A stretch of DNA of 64,000 nucleotides from positions 1,426,001 through 1,490,000 of the forward strand of contig NZ_JAMQYE010000001.1 in the NCBI RefSeq assembly GCF_023721795.1, written 5' to 3'. Both the position numbers and the translations under genes were made by a program. The DNA is from Zeimonas sediminis. Lineage in GTDB: Bacteria > Pseudomonadota > Gammaproteobacteria > Burkholderiales > Burkholderiaceae_E. Shown piece after piece: positions 55,981-64,000 of this stretch; the stretch's first letter is position 1; every line of letters begins with the position of its first letter. Below the pieces are notes generated by a model. It saw nothing but the letters and a program-made list of their open reading frames with translations. It ran no database searches and was not told the origin of the DNA.

Positions 55981-56739
55981 TCAGTCGATCTTGACCGAGA
56001 TCCCTGCCGCCAGCAGCGCGTCGCCCTTCTCGAGGCCGGTGCCGGGGTCGCTGTTGTAGCGGTAGCCGAGCGTCACGGTCAGGCTGAGGGTCTTGCTCAT
56101 CGCCACCGCCAGCCCGGCGTCGAAATTCGCGCGGAACTCGCCGCTCTCGGCCAGGTTCGGGTAGACGACGAAGCGCTGCTTGAACGACGTGGTGTCGGTC
56201 AGCTTGTGCGTGGATTCCTCGCCCAGCAGCAGCTCGGCCCGGCCGTAACTGGTGCGCAGCTCGTCGGCGACCACGGTGGGCTCGACGTAGCTGTCGTGCG
56301 AGTAGCCGACGCCCGCGAAGGCGTCCCAGCGGGTCGGCTCGGTCTTGATCAGGTGATAGCCGATGCCGGCGCCGACCGACAGCCGCCGCGACAGGTTCGC
56401 GGGCCGGTCGCGCAGGTACTCGCCGGTGCCGAAACCGAACCACTTCTCGGTCAGGTTGTGGTCGTAGCGCAGCCCCGCCCCGAGCATGTTGTCGGTGGTC
56501 TCGCCCTCGCTGCGGCCGTACAGCGCCCGCGCATAGACCTGCCACTTGTCCTGGCTGGTGGCACGCACGCCCTCGGCACTGACGTTGAGCCGGGTGGCGT
56601 CGCTGTTTCCCGAAGAGGCGGTGCCGGAGGCCCCGAGCGCGTAGCGCCACTTGCCGTCTTCCTTGACGGTCGCCTGGCCGTATGCCGCGTTGCTGGCGAG
56701 CAGCGCGATTGCCGCGGCGGCGAGAATGCCTTGCTTCAT
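55981..56739 (-). CDS. DUF481-family outer-membrane beta-barrel protein
   Basis: A 252-residue protein with a signal peptide (1-21, LLASNAAYG-Q). It is followed by a pattern of alternating strands: WRYALGASGTASSGNSDATRLN, VYARALYGRSEGETTDNMLGAG, FGFGTGEYLRDRPANLSRRL and TLGYRYNSDPGTGLEKGDALLAAGISVKID. This matches the DUF481 (YdiY-like) family of salt-induced outer-membrane proteins. Its function is unknown. It lies between the pyk end and the HisD-like operon, and its stop is about 45 bases from operator 2. Confidence 0.88.
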   Translation of the reverse strand: MKQGILAAAAIALLASNAAYGQATVKEDGKWRYALGASGTASSGNSDATRLNVSAEGVRATSQDKWQVYARALYGRSEGETTDNMLGAGLRYDHNLTEKWFGFGTGEYLRDRPANLSRRLSVGAGIGYHLIKTEPTRWDAFAGVGYSHDSYVEPTVVADELRTSYGRAELLLGEESTHKLTDTTSFKQRFVVYPNLAESGEFRANFDAGLAVAMSKTLSLTVTLGYRYNSDPGTGLEKGDALLAAGISVKID

Positions 56740-56877
56740 GCGGTTCTCCCAAAGGTGTCGGTGCGATCCGGACGCACGTCCGGCGCCGGAACGGGGCTTT
56801 CCCGTCACGGCGCTCCACCGATGGTAGCGGCCGCAGGGGACCGCAAGCCCCGCGGCCCGGTCGGGCATTGCGCCCGG

Positions 56878-58317
56878 TCAGGCGTGCTCGCCGACCCGGA
56901 CGATCTTCAGCGTGTTGGTGCCGCCCGCCTTGCCGATCGGCTCGCCGATCGTCAGCACGATCAGGTCGCCCTTCTCGACGATGCCGGCATCGACGAGGCG
57001 CTGCTCGGCCTCGAGCAGCAGCGCCTCGCGCTCCTGGGCGTGGTGGTTCATCAGCAGCGGATGGACCTCGCGGTACAGGCACATCCGGCGCCGGCTCGCC
57101 TCGGACGGCGTCAGCGCATAGATCGGCACGCCGGAATCGAGGCGCGACATCCAGAGCGCGGTCGACCCGGACTCGGTCAGCGCGACCACCGCCTTGACCT
57201 TCATGTGGTGGGCGACGAACAGCGCGCTCATCGCGATCGACTGGTCGATCCGGGTGAAGGTGCGGTGCAGGAACCCGGTTTCGAAGGAGACCACGTCGGC
57301 CCGGTCGGCCTCGACGCAGACGCGGGCCATCGCCTGGATCGTCTCGACCGGGTACTTGCCGGCCGCGGTCTCGGCCGACAGCATCACCGCGTCGGTGCCG
57401 TCGAGCACCGCGTTGGCGACGTCCGACACCTCGGCCCGGGTGGGGACCGGCGCCTCGATCATCGACTCCATCATCTGGGTGGCGGTGATCGTTACCCGGT
57501 TCAGGTCGCGGGCCATCCGGATCATCCGCTTCTGCAGCGCCGGGACCGCCGCGTCGCCGACCTCGACTGCCAGGTCGCCGCGCGCGACCATGATGCCGTC
57601 GGAGGCCTTCAGGATCTCCTCTAGGTTGCCGATCGCCTCGTAGCGCTCGATCTTGGCGATCATCAGCGCCTTGCCGCCGGCGGCGCGCACCAGCTCTCGG
57701 GCCATGTACATGTCGGCCGCGTTCTTCGGGAAGGACACCGCGATGAAGTCGGCCTTGAAGGCCACCGCCGTCTTGATGTCCTCCATGTCCTTGGAGGTGA
57801 GCGCCGGCGCGGACAGGCCGCCGCCCTGGCGATTGATCCCCTTGCGGTTGGACAGGGTGCCGCCCTGCGTGACCGTGCACTCGATCGTGCGCGAGCCGAC
57901 CCGGTCGACCCGCATCATCATCCGGCCGTCGTTGAGCAACAGCGTGTCGCCGGGCTTCACGTCGTTGACCAGCTCGGGGTAGTCGAGGCCGACCTTCTGC
58001 TGGTCGCCGACCTGGCAGTCGATGTCGAAGGTGAAGCGGTCGCCGTCGGCCAGCTCGACCTTGCCGTCGGCGAACTTGCCGACCCGGATCTTCGGCCCCT
58101 GCAGGTCGGCCAGCACGCCGACGCTGCGGCCGATCCGGTCGGCCGTCTCGCGCACCAGGCCGACGACCCGCGTGTGCTCCTCGGCGCTGCCGTGCGAGAA
58201 GTTCACCCGGACCACGTCGACGCCGGCCCGGAACATCTGCTCCAGGATCTTCGCGTCGCTGGAAGCCGGGCCGAGGGTTGCGACGATCTTCGTGGCGCGT
58301 GGCGCGGGGGTGAACAT
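56878..58317 (-). CDS. pyk: Pyruvate kinase
   Basis: A 479-residue enzyme making pyruvate and ATP from phosphoenolpyruvate. TKIVATLGPASSDAKILEQM opens the barrel, with NFSHGS, VLADLQGPKIRVG, the catalytic Lys in MIAKIERYEAI, GIMVARGDLAVEVG and ATQMMESMI. The C-terminal allosteric domain includes LTESGSTALWMSR. The length is standard. It follows pgk on the same strand with 83 bases between, including a perfect hairpin at 58343-58367. Confidence 0.97.
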   Translation of the reverse strand: MFTPAPRATKIVATLGPASSDAKILEQMFRAGVDVVRVNFSHGSAEEHTRVVGLVRETADRIGRSVGVLADLQGPKIRVGKFADGKVELADGDRFTFDIDCQVGDQQKVGLDYPELVNDVKPGDTLLLNDGRMMMRVDRVGSRTIECTVTQGGTLSNRKGINRQGGGLSAPALTSKDMEDIKTAVAFKADFIAVSFPKNAADMYMARELVRAAGGKALMIAKIERYEAIGNLEEILKASDGIMVARGDLAVEVGDAAVPALQKRMIRMARDLNRVTITATQMMESMIEAPVPTRAEVSDVANAVLDGTDAVMLSAETAAGKYPVETIQAMARVCVEADRADVVSFETGFLHRTFTRIDQSIAMSALFVAHHMKVKAVVALTESGSTALWMSRLDSGVPIYALTPSEASRRRMCLYREVHPLLMNHHAQEREALLLEAEQRLVDAGIVEKGDLIVLTIGEPIGKAGGTNTLKIVRVGEHA

Positions 58318-58342
58318 GGAAGCGCAGCCTTGTCTTTTCGTG

Positions 58343-58367
58343 GGATGAGCGGGTTTTCCGCTCATCC
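58343..58367. terminator. Perfect 10-bp hairpin between pgk and pyk
   Basis: GGATGAGCGG (58343-58352) and CCGCTCATCC (58358-58367) are exact complements around a GTTTT loop. It lies 34 bases after the pgk stop and 26 bases before the pyk ATG, without a T-run. It could be an intercistronic processing or stability element that sets different levels of pgk and pyk mRNA. Confidence 0.55.
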
Positions 58368-58400
58368 TACCCGAGACCGACCGTGCTGCGCAGGGAGCCC

Positions 58401-59579
58401 TCAGGCCCGCTCGGCGAGCGCCGCGACCGCCGGGAGCTCGCGGCCTTCCAGGAACTCCAGGAAGGCGCCGCCGCCGGTCGAGATGTAGCCGACCCGGTCG
58501 GCGATCCCGAACTTCGCGATCGCCGCCAGCGTGTCGCCGCCGCCGGCGATCGAGAAGGCGGGCGAATCGGCGATCGCACGCGCGACCGCCTCGGTGCCCT
58601 TCGCGAAGGCGTCGAACTCGAACACGCCGACCGGGCCGTTCCAGACGATCGTGCCGGCCTGCATCAGCCGCTCGCCGAGAATGGCCGCGGTCTTCGGCCC
58701 GATGTCGAGGATCAGGTCGTCGTCGGCCACGTCGGTCGCGGCCTTGACGCTCGCCTCGGCCTGCGCCGAGAACTCCTTCGCGCACACGACGTCGACCGGG
58801 ACCGGCACCTGGGCGCCGCGCGCGGCCATCAGGTCGATGATCGCCTTCGCCTCGCCGGCCAGCTCGCGCTCGGCCAGCGACTTGCCGATCGGAAGGCCCG
58901 CGGCCAGCATGAAGGTGTTGGCGATGCCGCCGCCCACGATCAGCTGGTCGACCTTGTCGGCCAGCGACTTCAGGATCGTGAGCTTGGTCGACACCTTGGA
59001 CCCCGCCACGATCGCCGCCAGCGGCCGCTTCGGCTCGTGCAGCGCCCGGCCGAGCGCGTCGAGCTCGGCGGCCAGCAAGGGGCCGGCGCAGGCGATCGGC
59101 GCGAACCTCGCGATGCCGTGGGTCGTGGCCTCGGCGCGATGCGCGGTGCCGAAGGCGTCGTTCACGTAGACGTCGCACAGCGCGGCCATCTTGCGCGCGA
59201 GCGCCTCGTCGTTCTTCTTCTCGCCCTTGTTGACGCGGCAGTTCTCGAGCAGCACGACCTCGCCCGGCGAAAGCGGGAAGCCGCCGCCGACCCAGTCGCG
59301 CACCAGCCTCACCTGCCGGCCCAGCAACTCGCCGAGCCGGGCCGCGACCGGTGCGAGCGAATCCTCGGGCCTGAGCTCGCCCTCGGTGGGACGGCCCAGG
59401 TGCGAGGTGACCATGACCGCCGCCCCGGCGTCGAGGCAGTGGCGGATCGCCGGCACCGAAGCGCGGATCCGGGTGTCGTCGGTGATCGCGCCCGCGTCGT
59501 CCTGGGGGACGTTCAGGTCGGCGCGGATGAAGACCCGCTTGCCCTTCAGGTCCTGGTCTTCGAGTCGCTTGAATCGCAT
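58401..59579 (-). CDS. pgk: Phosphoglycerate kinase
   Basis: A 392-residue glycolytic and Calvin-cycle kinase. [30 protein letters not shown] and [15 protein letters not shown] line the 3-phosphoglycerate site. [36 protein letters not shown] and GGGDTLAAI line the nucleotide site. All standard motifs are present. It lies eight bases after a small unknown gene that is itself coupled to gap. Confidence 0.97.
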   Translation of the reverse strand: MRFKRLEDQDLKGKRVFIRADLNVPQDDAGAITDDTRIRASVPAIRHCLDAGAAVMVTSHLGRPTEGELRPEDSLAPVAARLGELLGRQVRLVRDWVGGGFPLSPGEVVLLENCRVNKGEKKNDEALARKMAALCDVYVNDAFGTAHRAEATTHGIARFAPIACAGPLLAAELDALGRALHEPKRPLAAIVAGSKVSTKLTILKSLADKVDQLIVGGGIANTFMLAAGLPIGKSLAERELAGEAKAIIDLMAARGAQVPVPVDVVCAKEFSAQAEASVKAATDVADDDLILDIGPKTAAILGERLMQAGTIVWNGPVGVFEFDAFAKGTEAVARAIADSPAFSIAGGGDTLAAIAKFGIADRVGYISTGGGAFLEFLEGRELPAVAALAERA

Positions 59580-59587
59580 CGCATCTC

Positions 59588-59929
59588 TCACAGTTCGTGC
59601 AGGCGCTGCTCGAGCTCGAGCCGCTCGCCCTCGTCGATCAGCGCGAGCGGATTGCAGCCGTCGCGGCCCAGCCATTCGACGAATCCGGCCTCGCGTCCGT
59701 CGGCGAGCCGCATCCGCGCGACGTGGTCGAGGCTGGCGCTGTCCACGAAGAAGACGATCTCCGCGTCGCCGGCCAGCACCAGCCACTCGCCGACCGCGAC
59801 GGTCACGAACGGCCGGCCGCCGGCAGCCAACCGCAGGGGCCTGGCCCCCTCGACCAGCTCGCGCAGGACGGCGGCCGCCTGGGCCGCCGGCAGATGGGCC
59901 GCGGGAGCGGCCCCGGCGCCCGTGCTCAC
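59588..59929 (-). CDS. 113-residue protein of unknown function between gap and pgk
   Basis: A small frame starting at GTG 59929, which overlaps the gap TGA stop (GTGA), and ending eight bases before the pgk ATG. The N-terminal ~35 residues are Ala-rich ([17 protein letters not shown]). The rest looks structured: [43 protein letters not shown] and [18 protein letters not shown] recognise no family. Tight coupling to gap and pgk suggests it is real and expressed with the glycolytic genes. Confidence 0.7.
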   Translation of the reverse strand: MSTGAGAAPAAHLPAAQAAAVLRELVEGARPLRLAAGGRPFVTVAVGEWLVLAGDAEIVFFVDSASLDHVARMRLADGREAGFVEWLGRDGCNPLALIDEGERLELEQRLHEL

Positions 59930-60936
59930 TTCGCGTTGACCAGCGCCACCGTCGTGTCGAGCATCCGGTTCGAGAAGCCCCACTCGTTGTCGTACCAGCT
60001 GCTGACCTTCACGAGGCGGCCCGACACCTTGGTGAGCGTGGCGTCGTAGGTGCTCGACGCGGGGTTGTGGTTGTAGTCCACCGACACCAGCGGCGCGTCG
60101 CTGTAGGCCAGCACGCCCTTCATCGGACCTTCGGCGGCCTCCTTGAGGATGGTGTTGATCTCCTCGACCGTGGTGTCGCGGGCGGCCACGAAGGACAGGT
60201 CGACGATCGACACGTTGATCGTCGGCACGCGCATCGCGTAGCCGTCGAGCTTGCCGTTGAGCTCGGGCAGCACCAGGCCGACCGCGGCGGCCGCGCCGGT
60301 CTTGGTCGGGATCATCGACATCGTGGCCGAGCGCGCGCGGCGCAGGTCCTCGTGGTAGACGTCGGTGAGGACCTGGTCGTTCGTGTAGGCGTGGATCGTG
60401 GTCATCAGGCCGTTCAGCACGCCGATGCGGTCGTGCAGCGGCTTGACCAGCGGCGCCAGGCAGTTGGTCGTGCAGGACGCGTTGGAGATCACCGTGTCCG
60501 AGGCCTTCAGCACGCCGTGGTTCACGCCGTAGACGATGGTCGCGTCGACGTCCTTGCCGCCGGGCGCCGAGATGATCACCTTCTTCGCGCCGCCCTTCAG
60601 GTGCGCCGACGCCTTCTCCTTGCTGGTGAAGAAGCCGGTGCACTCGAGCACCACGTCGACGCCCAGTTCGCCCCAGGGCAGGTCGGCCGGGTTGCGGTTC
60701 GACAGCACGCGGATCCGGTCGCCGTTGACGACGATCGAGTCGCCGTCGACCGAGACGGTGCCGGGGAAGCGGCCGTGCGCGGTGTCGTACTGGGTCAGGT
60801 GGGCGTTGATCTTCGCGTCGCCCAGGTCGTTGATCGCGACGATCTCGATCGGGTGCTTCTTTCCGCCTTCGTAGTGGGCGCGCAGGATGTTCCGGCCGAT
60901 GCGGCCGTAGCCGTTGATCGCAACACGAATGGTCAT
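59926..60936 (-). CDS. gap: Glyceraldehyde-3-phosphate dehydrogenase
   Basis: A 336-residue enzyme with [17 protein letters not shown] for NAD binding and the catalytic Cys155 in [26 protein letters not shown] precedes it, and [17 protein letters not shown] and [12 protein letters not shown] lie at the C-terminal side. It oxidises glyceraldehyde 3-phosphate in glycolysis or runs backward in the Calvin cycle. It follows tkt by 48 bases on the same strand. The gap-pgk-pyk order is that of a betaproteobacterial glycolytic cluster. Confidence 0.97.
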   Translation of the reverse strand: MTIRVAINGYGRIGRNILRAHYEGGKKHPIEIVAINDLGDAKINAHLTQYDTAHGRFPGTVSVDGDSIVVNGDRIRVLSNRNPADLPWGELGVDVVLECTGFFTSKEKASAHLKGGAKKVIISAPGGKDVDATIVYGVNHGVLKASDTVISNASCTTNCLAPLVKPLHDRIGVLNGLMTTIHAYTNDQVLTDVYHEDLRRARSATMSMIPTKTGAAAAVGLVLPELNGKLDGYAMRVPTINVSIVDLSFVAARDTTVEEINTILKEAAEGPMKGVLAYSDAPLVSVDYNHNPASSTYDATLTKVSGRLVKVSSWYDNEWGFSNRMLDTTVALVNAK

Positions 60937-60984
60937 GGCAGTCTTCCTAGGGTATTGAACGAACTTGTGTCGGCGGCCGGGCCT

Positions 60985-63066
60985 TCAGCGCCGGTCTGCC
61001 GAGCGCCGGCGCAGCACCTCGCGGACGGTGTCGGCGACGTTCTCGGGCGTGAAGCCGAAGTGCTTGTACAGCAGGCCGGCCGGGGCCGACTCGCCGAAGG
61101 CGTCGAGGCCGACGACCGCGTCGCAGCGGTACTTCCACCAGAAGTCGCTGACGCCGGCCTCGACCGCCACGCGCGGCAGCCCTTCCGGCAGCACCACGCT
61201 CTTCCAGGCCGCCTCCTGCCTGTCGAAGACCGTGGTGGACGGCATCGACACGATGCGCACCGCGATGCCGTCGGCGGCCAGCAGATCGCGGGCCGCGAGC
61301 GCCAGCCCGACCTCGGATCCGGTGGCGATGATCACCGCCGCAGCCTCCTCCGCGTCGCGCAGCACGTAGCCGCCGCGGTGGATCGCATCGACCTGCCGCT
61401 CGGAGCGGGTGACGAAGGGAACGGCCTGCCGCGAAAACAGCAGCGAGGTCGGACCGTGGCTGCGCGAGATCGCCTCGGCCCAGGCCACGATGCTCTCGAC
61501 CGGATCGCAGGGGCGCCAGACGTCCATGTTCGGGATCAGGCGCAGCGACGACGCATGCTCGACCGGCTGATGGGTCGGGCCGTCCTCGCCGAGCCCGATC
61601 GAATCGTGCGTGTACACGAACACCACGCGCTGCTTCATCAGCGCGGCCATCCGCAGCGCGTTGCGCGCGTAGTCGGAGAAGGTGAGGAAGGTCCCGCCGT
61701 ACGGGATGAAGCCGCCGTGCAGCGCCATGCCGTTCAGGATGCCGCTCATGCCGAACTCGCGGACCCCGAAGTTGATGTGCCGGCCGGCGTCGAAGGACTC
61801 GTCCGCGCGCAGCGCGCCGGCGCCCTTGAAGTCGGTGAGGTTGCTGCCGGTCAGGTCGGCCGAACCGCCGACCAGCTCGGGCATGGCCGGCCCGAAGTGG
61901 TTCAGCGCGTTCTGCGAGGCCTTGCGGGTGGCGATCGCCTCGCCCCTGGCGAGCGCCTCGTCCAGTGCCGCCTCGAGCGCGTCGTCGAAGCTGGCCGGAA
62001 GGTCGCCGCGCATGCGGCGCTCGAACTCGGCAGCCTCGGCCGGGTGCCGGGCCGCGTAGGCCTCGAACAGCTTGCGCCAGTCTTCCTCGCGCGCGGCCCC
62101 GGCCTCGCGGGCGTCCCAGGCCCTGTAAATGTCCGCCGGCACTTCGAACGGCGCGTACGGCCAGCCGATCGCCTCGCGGGTCGCGGCGATCTCGTCCTTG
62201 CCGAGCGGCTCGCCGTGCGCCTTCGCGGTGTCCACCCGGTTCGGCGAGCCCATGCCGATGTGAGTGCGGCACTGGATCAGCGTGGGCGCGAACACGCCGT
62301 CGCGGCCCCTGGCGCCCCACTCGCGGGCCATCGCGATCGCGGCGTCGAGCGCCTCGACGTCATGGCCGTCGACGTCGGGGATCACGTGCCAGCCGTAGGC
62401 CTGGAAGCGGCGCACCGTGTCGTCGGAGAACCAGTGGCGCACCTGGCCGTCGATCGAGATGCCGTTGTCGTCGTACAGCACGACCAGCTTCGAGAGCTTC
62501 CAGGTGCCGGCAAGCGAGCAGACCTCGTGCGAGATGCCTTCCATCAGGCAGCCGTCGCCGGCGAACACCCAGGTGAAGTGGTCCACGACCGGGAAACCGT
62601 CGCGGTTGAAACGGGCCGCGAGGATCTTCTCCGACAGCGCCATGCCCACGGCGTTGGACAGGCCCTGGCCCAGCGGCCCGGTGGTGGTCTCGACGCCGGG
62701 CGTGGCGCCGACCTCGGGATGGCCCGGCGTCTTCGAGTGCAGCTGGCGGAAGTTGCGCAGTTCGTCGATCGGCAGCGCGTAGCCGGTCAGGTGCAGCAGC
62801 GAATACAGCAGCATCGAGCCGTGGCCGTTCGACAGCACGAAACGGTCGCGGTCGGCCCAGCCCGGGTTGGCCGGATTGTGCTTCAGGTGGCGCGCCCACA
62901 GCGCGACGGCGATCTCCGCCATGCCCATCGGCATGCCCGGATGGCCGGAGTTCGCCTGCTGGACCGCGTCCATCGACAGCGCCCGGATCGCGTTGGCCAT
63001 CGCCGTCGAGGGAACCCCTTGCGGAGGCTTGCGGTTGGACTGGTCTGCGCGTTCGGAGTTCGCCAT
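60985..63066 (-). CDS. tkt: Transketolase
   Basis: A 693-residue thiamine-diphosphate enzyme of the pentose phosphate and Calvin cycles. [25 protein letters not shown] opens the core. The TPP motif [29 protein letters not shown], and the Pyr-domain blocks [13 protein letters not shown] and [17 protein letters not shown] are complete. ATG 63066 is preceded by GAGGAACGAGG and gives the normal N-terminus; a longer upstream frame is unsupported. tkt is divergent from the speD-speE fusion gene. Confidence 0.97.
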   Translation of the reverse strand: MANSERADQSNRKPPQGVPSTAMANAIRALSMDAVQQANSGHPGMPMGMAEIAVALWARHLKHNPANPGWADRDRFVLSNGHGSMLLYSLLHLTGYALPIDELRNFRQLHSKTPGHPEVGATPGVETTTGPLGQGLSNAVGMALSEKILAARFNRDGFPVVDHFTWVFAGDGCLMEGISHEVCSLAGTWKLSKLVVLYDDNGISIDGQVRHWFSDDTVRRFQAYGWHVIPDVDGHDVEALDAAIAMAREWGARGRDGVFAPTLIQCRTHIGMGSPNRVDTAKAHGEPLGKDEIAATREAIGWPYAPFEVPADIYRAWDAREAGAAREEDWRKLFEAYAARHPAEAAEFERRMRGDLPASFDDALEAALDEALARGEAIATRKASQNALNHFGPAMPELVGGSADLTGSNLTDFKGAGALRADESFDAGRHINFGVREFGMSGILNGMALHGGFIPYGGTFLTFSDYARNALRMAALMKQRVVFVYTHDSIGLGEDGPTHQPVEHASSLRLIPNMDVWRPCDPVESIVAWAEAISRSHGPTSLLFSRQAVPFVTRSERQVDAIHRGGYVLRDAEEAAAVIIATGSEVGLALAARDLLAADGIAVRIVSMPSTTVFDRQEAAWKSVVLPEGLPRVAVEAGVSDFWWKYRCDAVVGLDAFGESAPAGLLYKHFGFTPENVADTVREVLRRRSADRR

Positions 63067-63164
63067 GCCTCGTTCCTCGATCGGGAGACGGATTCGCGCT
63101 CGCCGAGGCCGGCAGGGCGCGCGAATTAAACCCGCGATTCTACCAAACGGGTGCAGGGCCGGCC

Positions 63165-63193
63165 TTCGTGACCGCGAATGCATTTGTTATAAT
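63165..63193 (+). promoter_or_regulatory. Predicted promoter of the SpeD-SpeE fusion gene
   Basis: A perfect TATAAT (63188-63193), rare in this GC-rich DNA, is preceded 17 bases upstream by TTCGTG (63165-63170), a weak -35. Transcription would start near 63200 and leave a leader of about 118 bases before the ATG at 63318. The leader begins with a T-rich stretch and GGGGCCC. Confidence 0.55.
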
Positions 63194-63317
63194 TCAAGGT
63201 TTTTTGGGGCCCGAAAAGCTCAGAGCCTTCCGGGGGCCCACCACCTTTCCATTGGTCCGGCATATCGCCATGGCAGCGGCGAGCGGGCTAGGAAACCAGG
63301 ACGGGGTTGGTCGAAAA

Positions 63318-64000
63318 ATGCAGGGACTGCATCTGACCGCCGATCTGTACGGATGCCAGTGCGAGGCGTCCCTGCTGGTCGACGCGGAAAAGCTGGCCGG
63401 GCTGTGCCGGCAATCGGTCGAGAACGCGGGCCTCACGCTCGTCGACGAAAAATACTTCACCTTTCCCGAGTGGCAGGGCCAACCCGGCGGCGTCACCGGC
63501 GCCGCGCTGCTCGCCGAGTCGCACCTCGCCCTGCACACCTGGCCGGAGCGCGGGGGCGTCACGCTCGACGTCTACGTCTGCAACTTCTCGACCGACAATT
63601 CGCACAAGGCCGAGCGGCTGCTCGACGACCTGATCGTCGCGTTCGCGCCGCGCCAGCAGGGCACGAACCGCATCCTGCGCGGCTCGCGCGACCCCGAGAC
63701 CCGCTCCGACGAGCTGCTGCTCGAGTGGCTCAACGAGGACTCCGCCTACGGCTTCCGCGCGACGCGCAGGCTGGAAACGATCAAGACGCAGTACCAGCTG
63801 CTCGAGGTCTTCGACACGCCGCAGTGGGGCAAGCTGTTCCGCCTCGACGGCTGCTACATGACCTCCGAGCGCGACGAGTTCTACTACCACGAGCCGATCG
63901 TCCACGCGGCCGCGATCGCGCATCCGGCGCCGCGCTCGGCGCTGGTGATCGGCGGCGGCGACGGCGGCTCCAGCGAAGAGCTTCTCAAGCACCCGACGAT
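63318..64000 (+). CDS. SpeD-SpeE fusion: S-adenosylmethionine decarboxylase + spermidine synthase (5' part, cut by window edge)
   Basis: About 227 codons are visible before the window ends. Residues 1-~125 are a complete bacterial AdoMet decarboxylase proenzyme: GLHLTADLYGC, FTFPEWQGQPGGVTG, and the self-cleavage site at Ser68 in LLAESHLALHTWPERGGVTLDVY. From about residue 165, IKTQYQLLEVFDTPQWGKLFRLDGCYMTSERDEFYYHEPIVHAA and LVIGGGDGGSSEELL are the start of an aminopropyltransferase (spermidine synthase) domain. One chain would thus both make decarboxylated AdoMet and use it. An in-frame ATG at 63270 would add 16 residues and has no ribosome site. Confidence 0.9.
   Translation, partial: MQGLHLTADLYGCQCEASLLVDAEKLAGLCRQSVENAGLTLVDEKYFTFPEWQGQPGGVTGAALLAESHLALHTWPERGGVTLDVYVCNFSTDNSHKAERLLDDLIVAFAPRQQGTNRILRGSRDPETRSDELLLEWLNEDSAYGFRATRRLETIKTQYQLLEVFDTPQWGKLFRLDGCYMTSERDEFYYHEPIVHAAAIAHPAPRSALVIGGGDGGSSEELLKHPT

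Noticed and set aside
59191-63129. Frame of about 1300 codons opposite pgk, gap and tkt
   Set aside because: Its sequence is low-complexity Arg/Ala/Val/Gly/Asp, the shadow of three conserved housekeeping genes on the other strand.

Overview
The window is chromosomal DNA from a very GC-rich, GC-skewed-codon bacterium, most likely a betaproteobacterium of the order Burkholderiales. The reasons are three Bug/TctC-family periplasmic binding proteins in 64 kb (a family greatly expanded in Burkholderiales), the purE-purK-sua5 block next to fba and pyk, the GcdR-type LysR gene divergent from glutaryl-CoA dehydrogenase, and the sequences of the housekeeping proteins. There is no rRNA, tRNA, CRISPR array, integrase or transposase. 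Genes are tightly packed and many neighbours overlap by ATGA.

Layout. 1-2.5 kb: the 5' two-thirds of alaS and a Gly/Gln-rich exported protein. 2.6-9.9 kb: a CaiB-type CoA-transferase, then a DctS/DctR-like sensor kinase and response regulator directly upstream of a complete tripartite tricarboxylate transporter (TctC-TctB-TctA). 10.1-15.3 kb: a second binding protein with a HAD hydrolase, a gamma-glutamyltransferase, a 3-hydroxyisobutyrate-dehydrogenase-like enzyme and a DUF1499-FKBP reading frame. 15.4-24.9 kb: a VapC relic, glnS, an MBL hydrolase, DUF2237, an HExxH protein, an amidase, two TPM-domain proteins with LemA, a third binding protein, msrA and DUF1992. 24.9-32.9 kb: amino-acid/acid catabolism with kynureninase, an SDR/lambda-crystallin-type dehydrogenase/BKACE operon, a LysR regulator with glutaryl-CoA dehydrogenase, and a DHA2 exporter. 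32.9-41.7 kb: asparaginase, a GhrA-like reductase, a four-carbon sugar-acid (threonate/erythronate) set ltnD-otnK-otnC, a MaoC hydratase, upp, an SDR and a three-domain universal stress protein. 41.7-46.2 kb: sua5-purK-purE-purC and a hydroxypyruvate isomerase/OtnI-like gene. 46.4-49.2 kb: an exported amidohydrolase-YtkA protein, a di-heme peroxidase and a small YdhR-like protein. 49.8-63.1 kb: M20 peptidase, fba, a LacI-controlled HisD-like/SDR operon, a DUF481 barrel protein, then pyk, pgk, a 113-residue unknown, gap and tkt. The window closes with the start of a SpeD-SpeE fusion gene.

How it works together. The central-metabolism genes (fba, gap, pgk, pyk, tkt) and purine genes form a conserved core. 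Accessory catabolic modules, each with its own regulator or transporter, sit between them. They feed short organic acids, sugar acids and acyl-CoA intermediates into that core.

The most unusual signal is not a gene. It is a family of three long inverted-repeat elements (39930-40140, 49244-49454 and, reversed, 49658-49777). Each has a conserved core, while its outer arms, and in the two full copies an inner stem, are palindromic at every locus but different in sequence from locus to locus. Each lies just 3' of a gene and in the same orientation relative to that gene. This looks like selection for, or a mechanism that makes, folded structure. I do not recognise the family.
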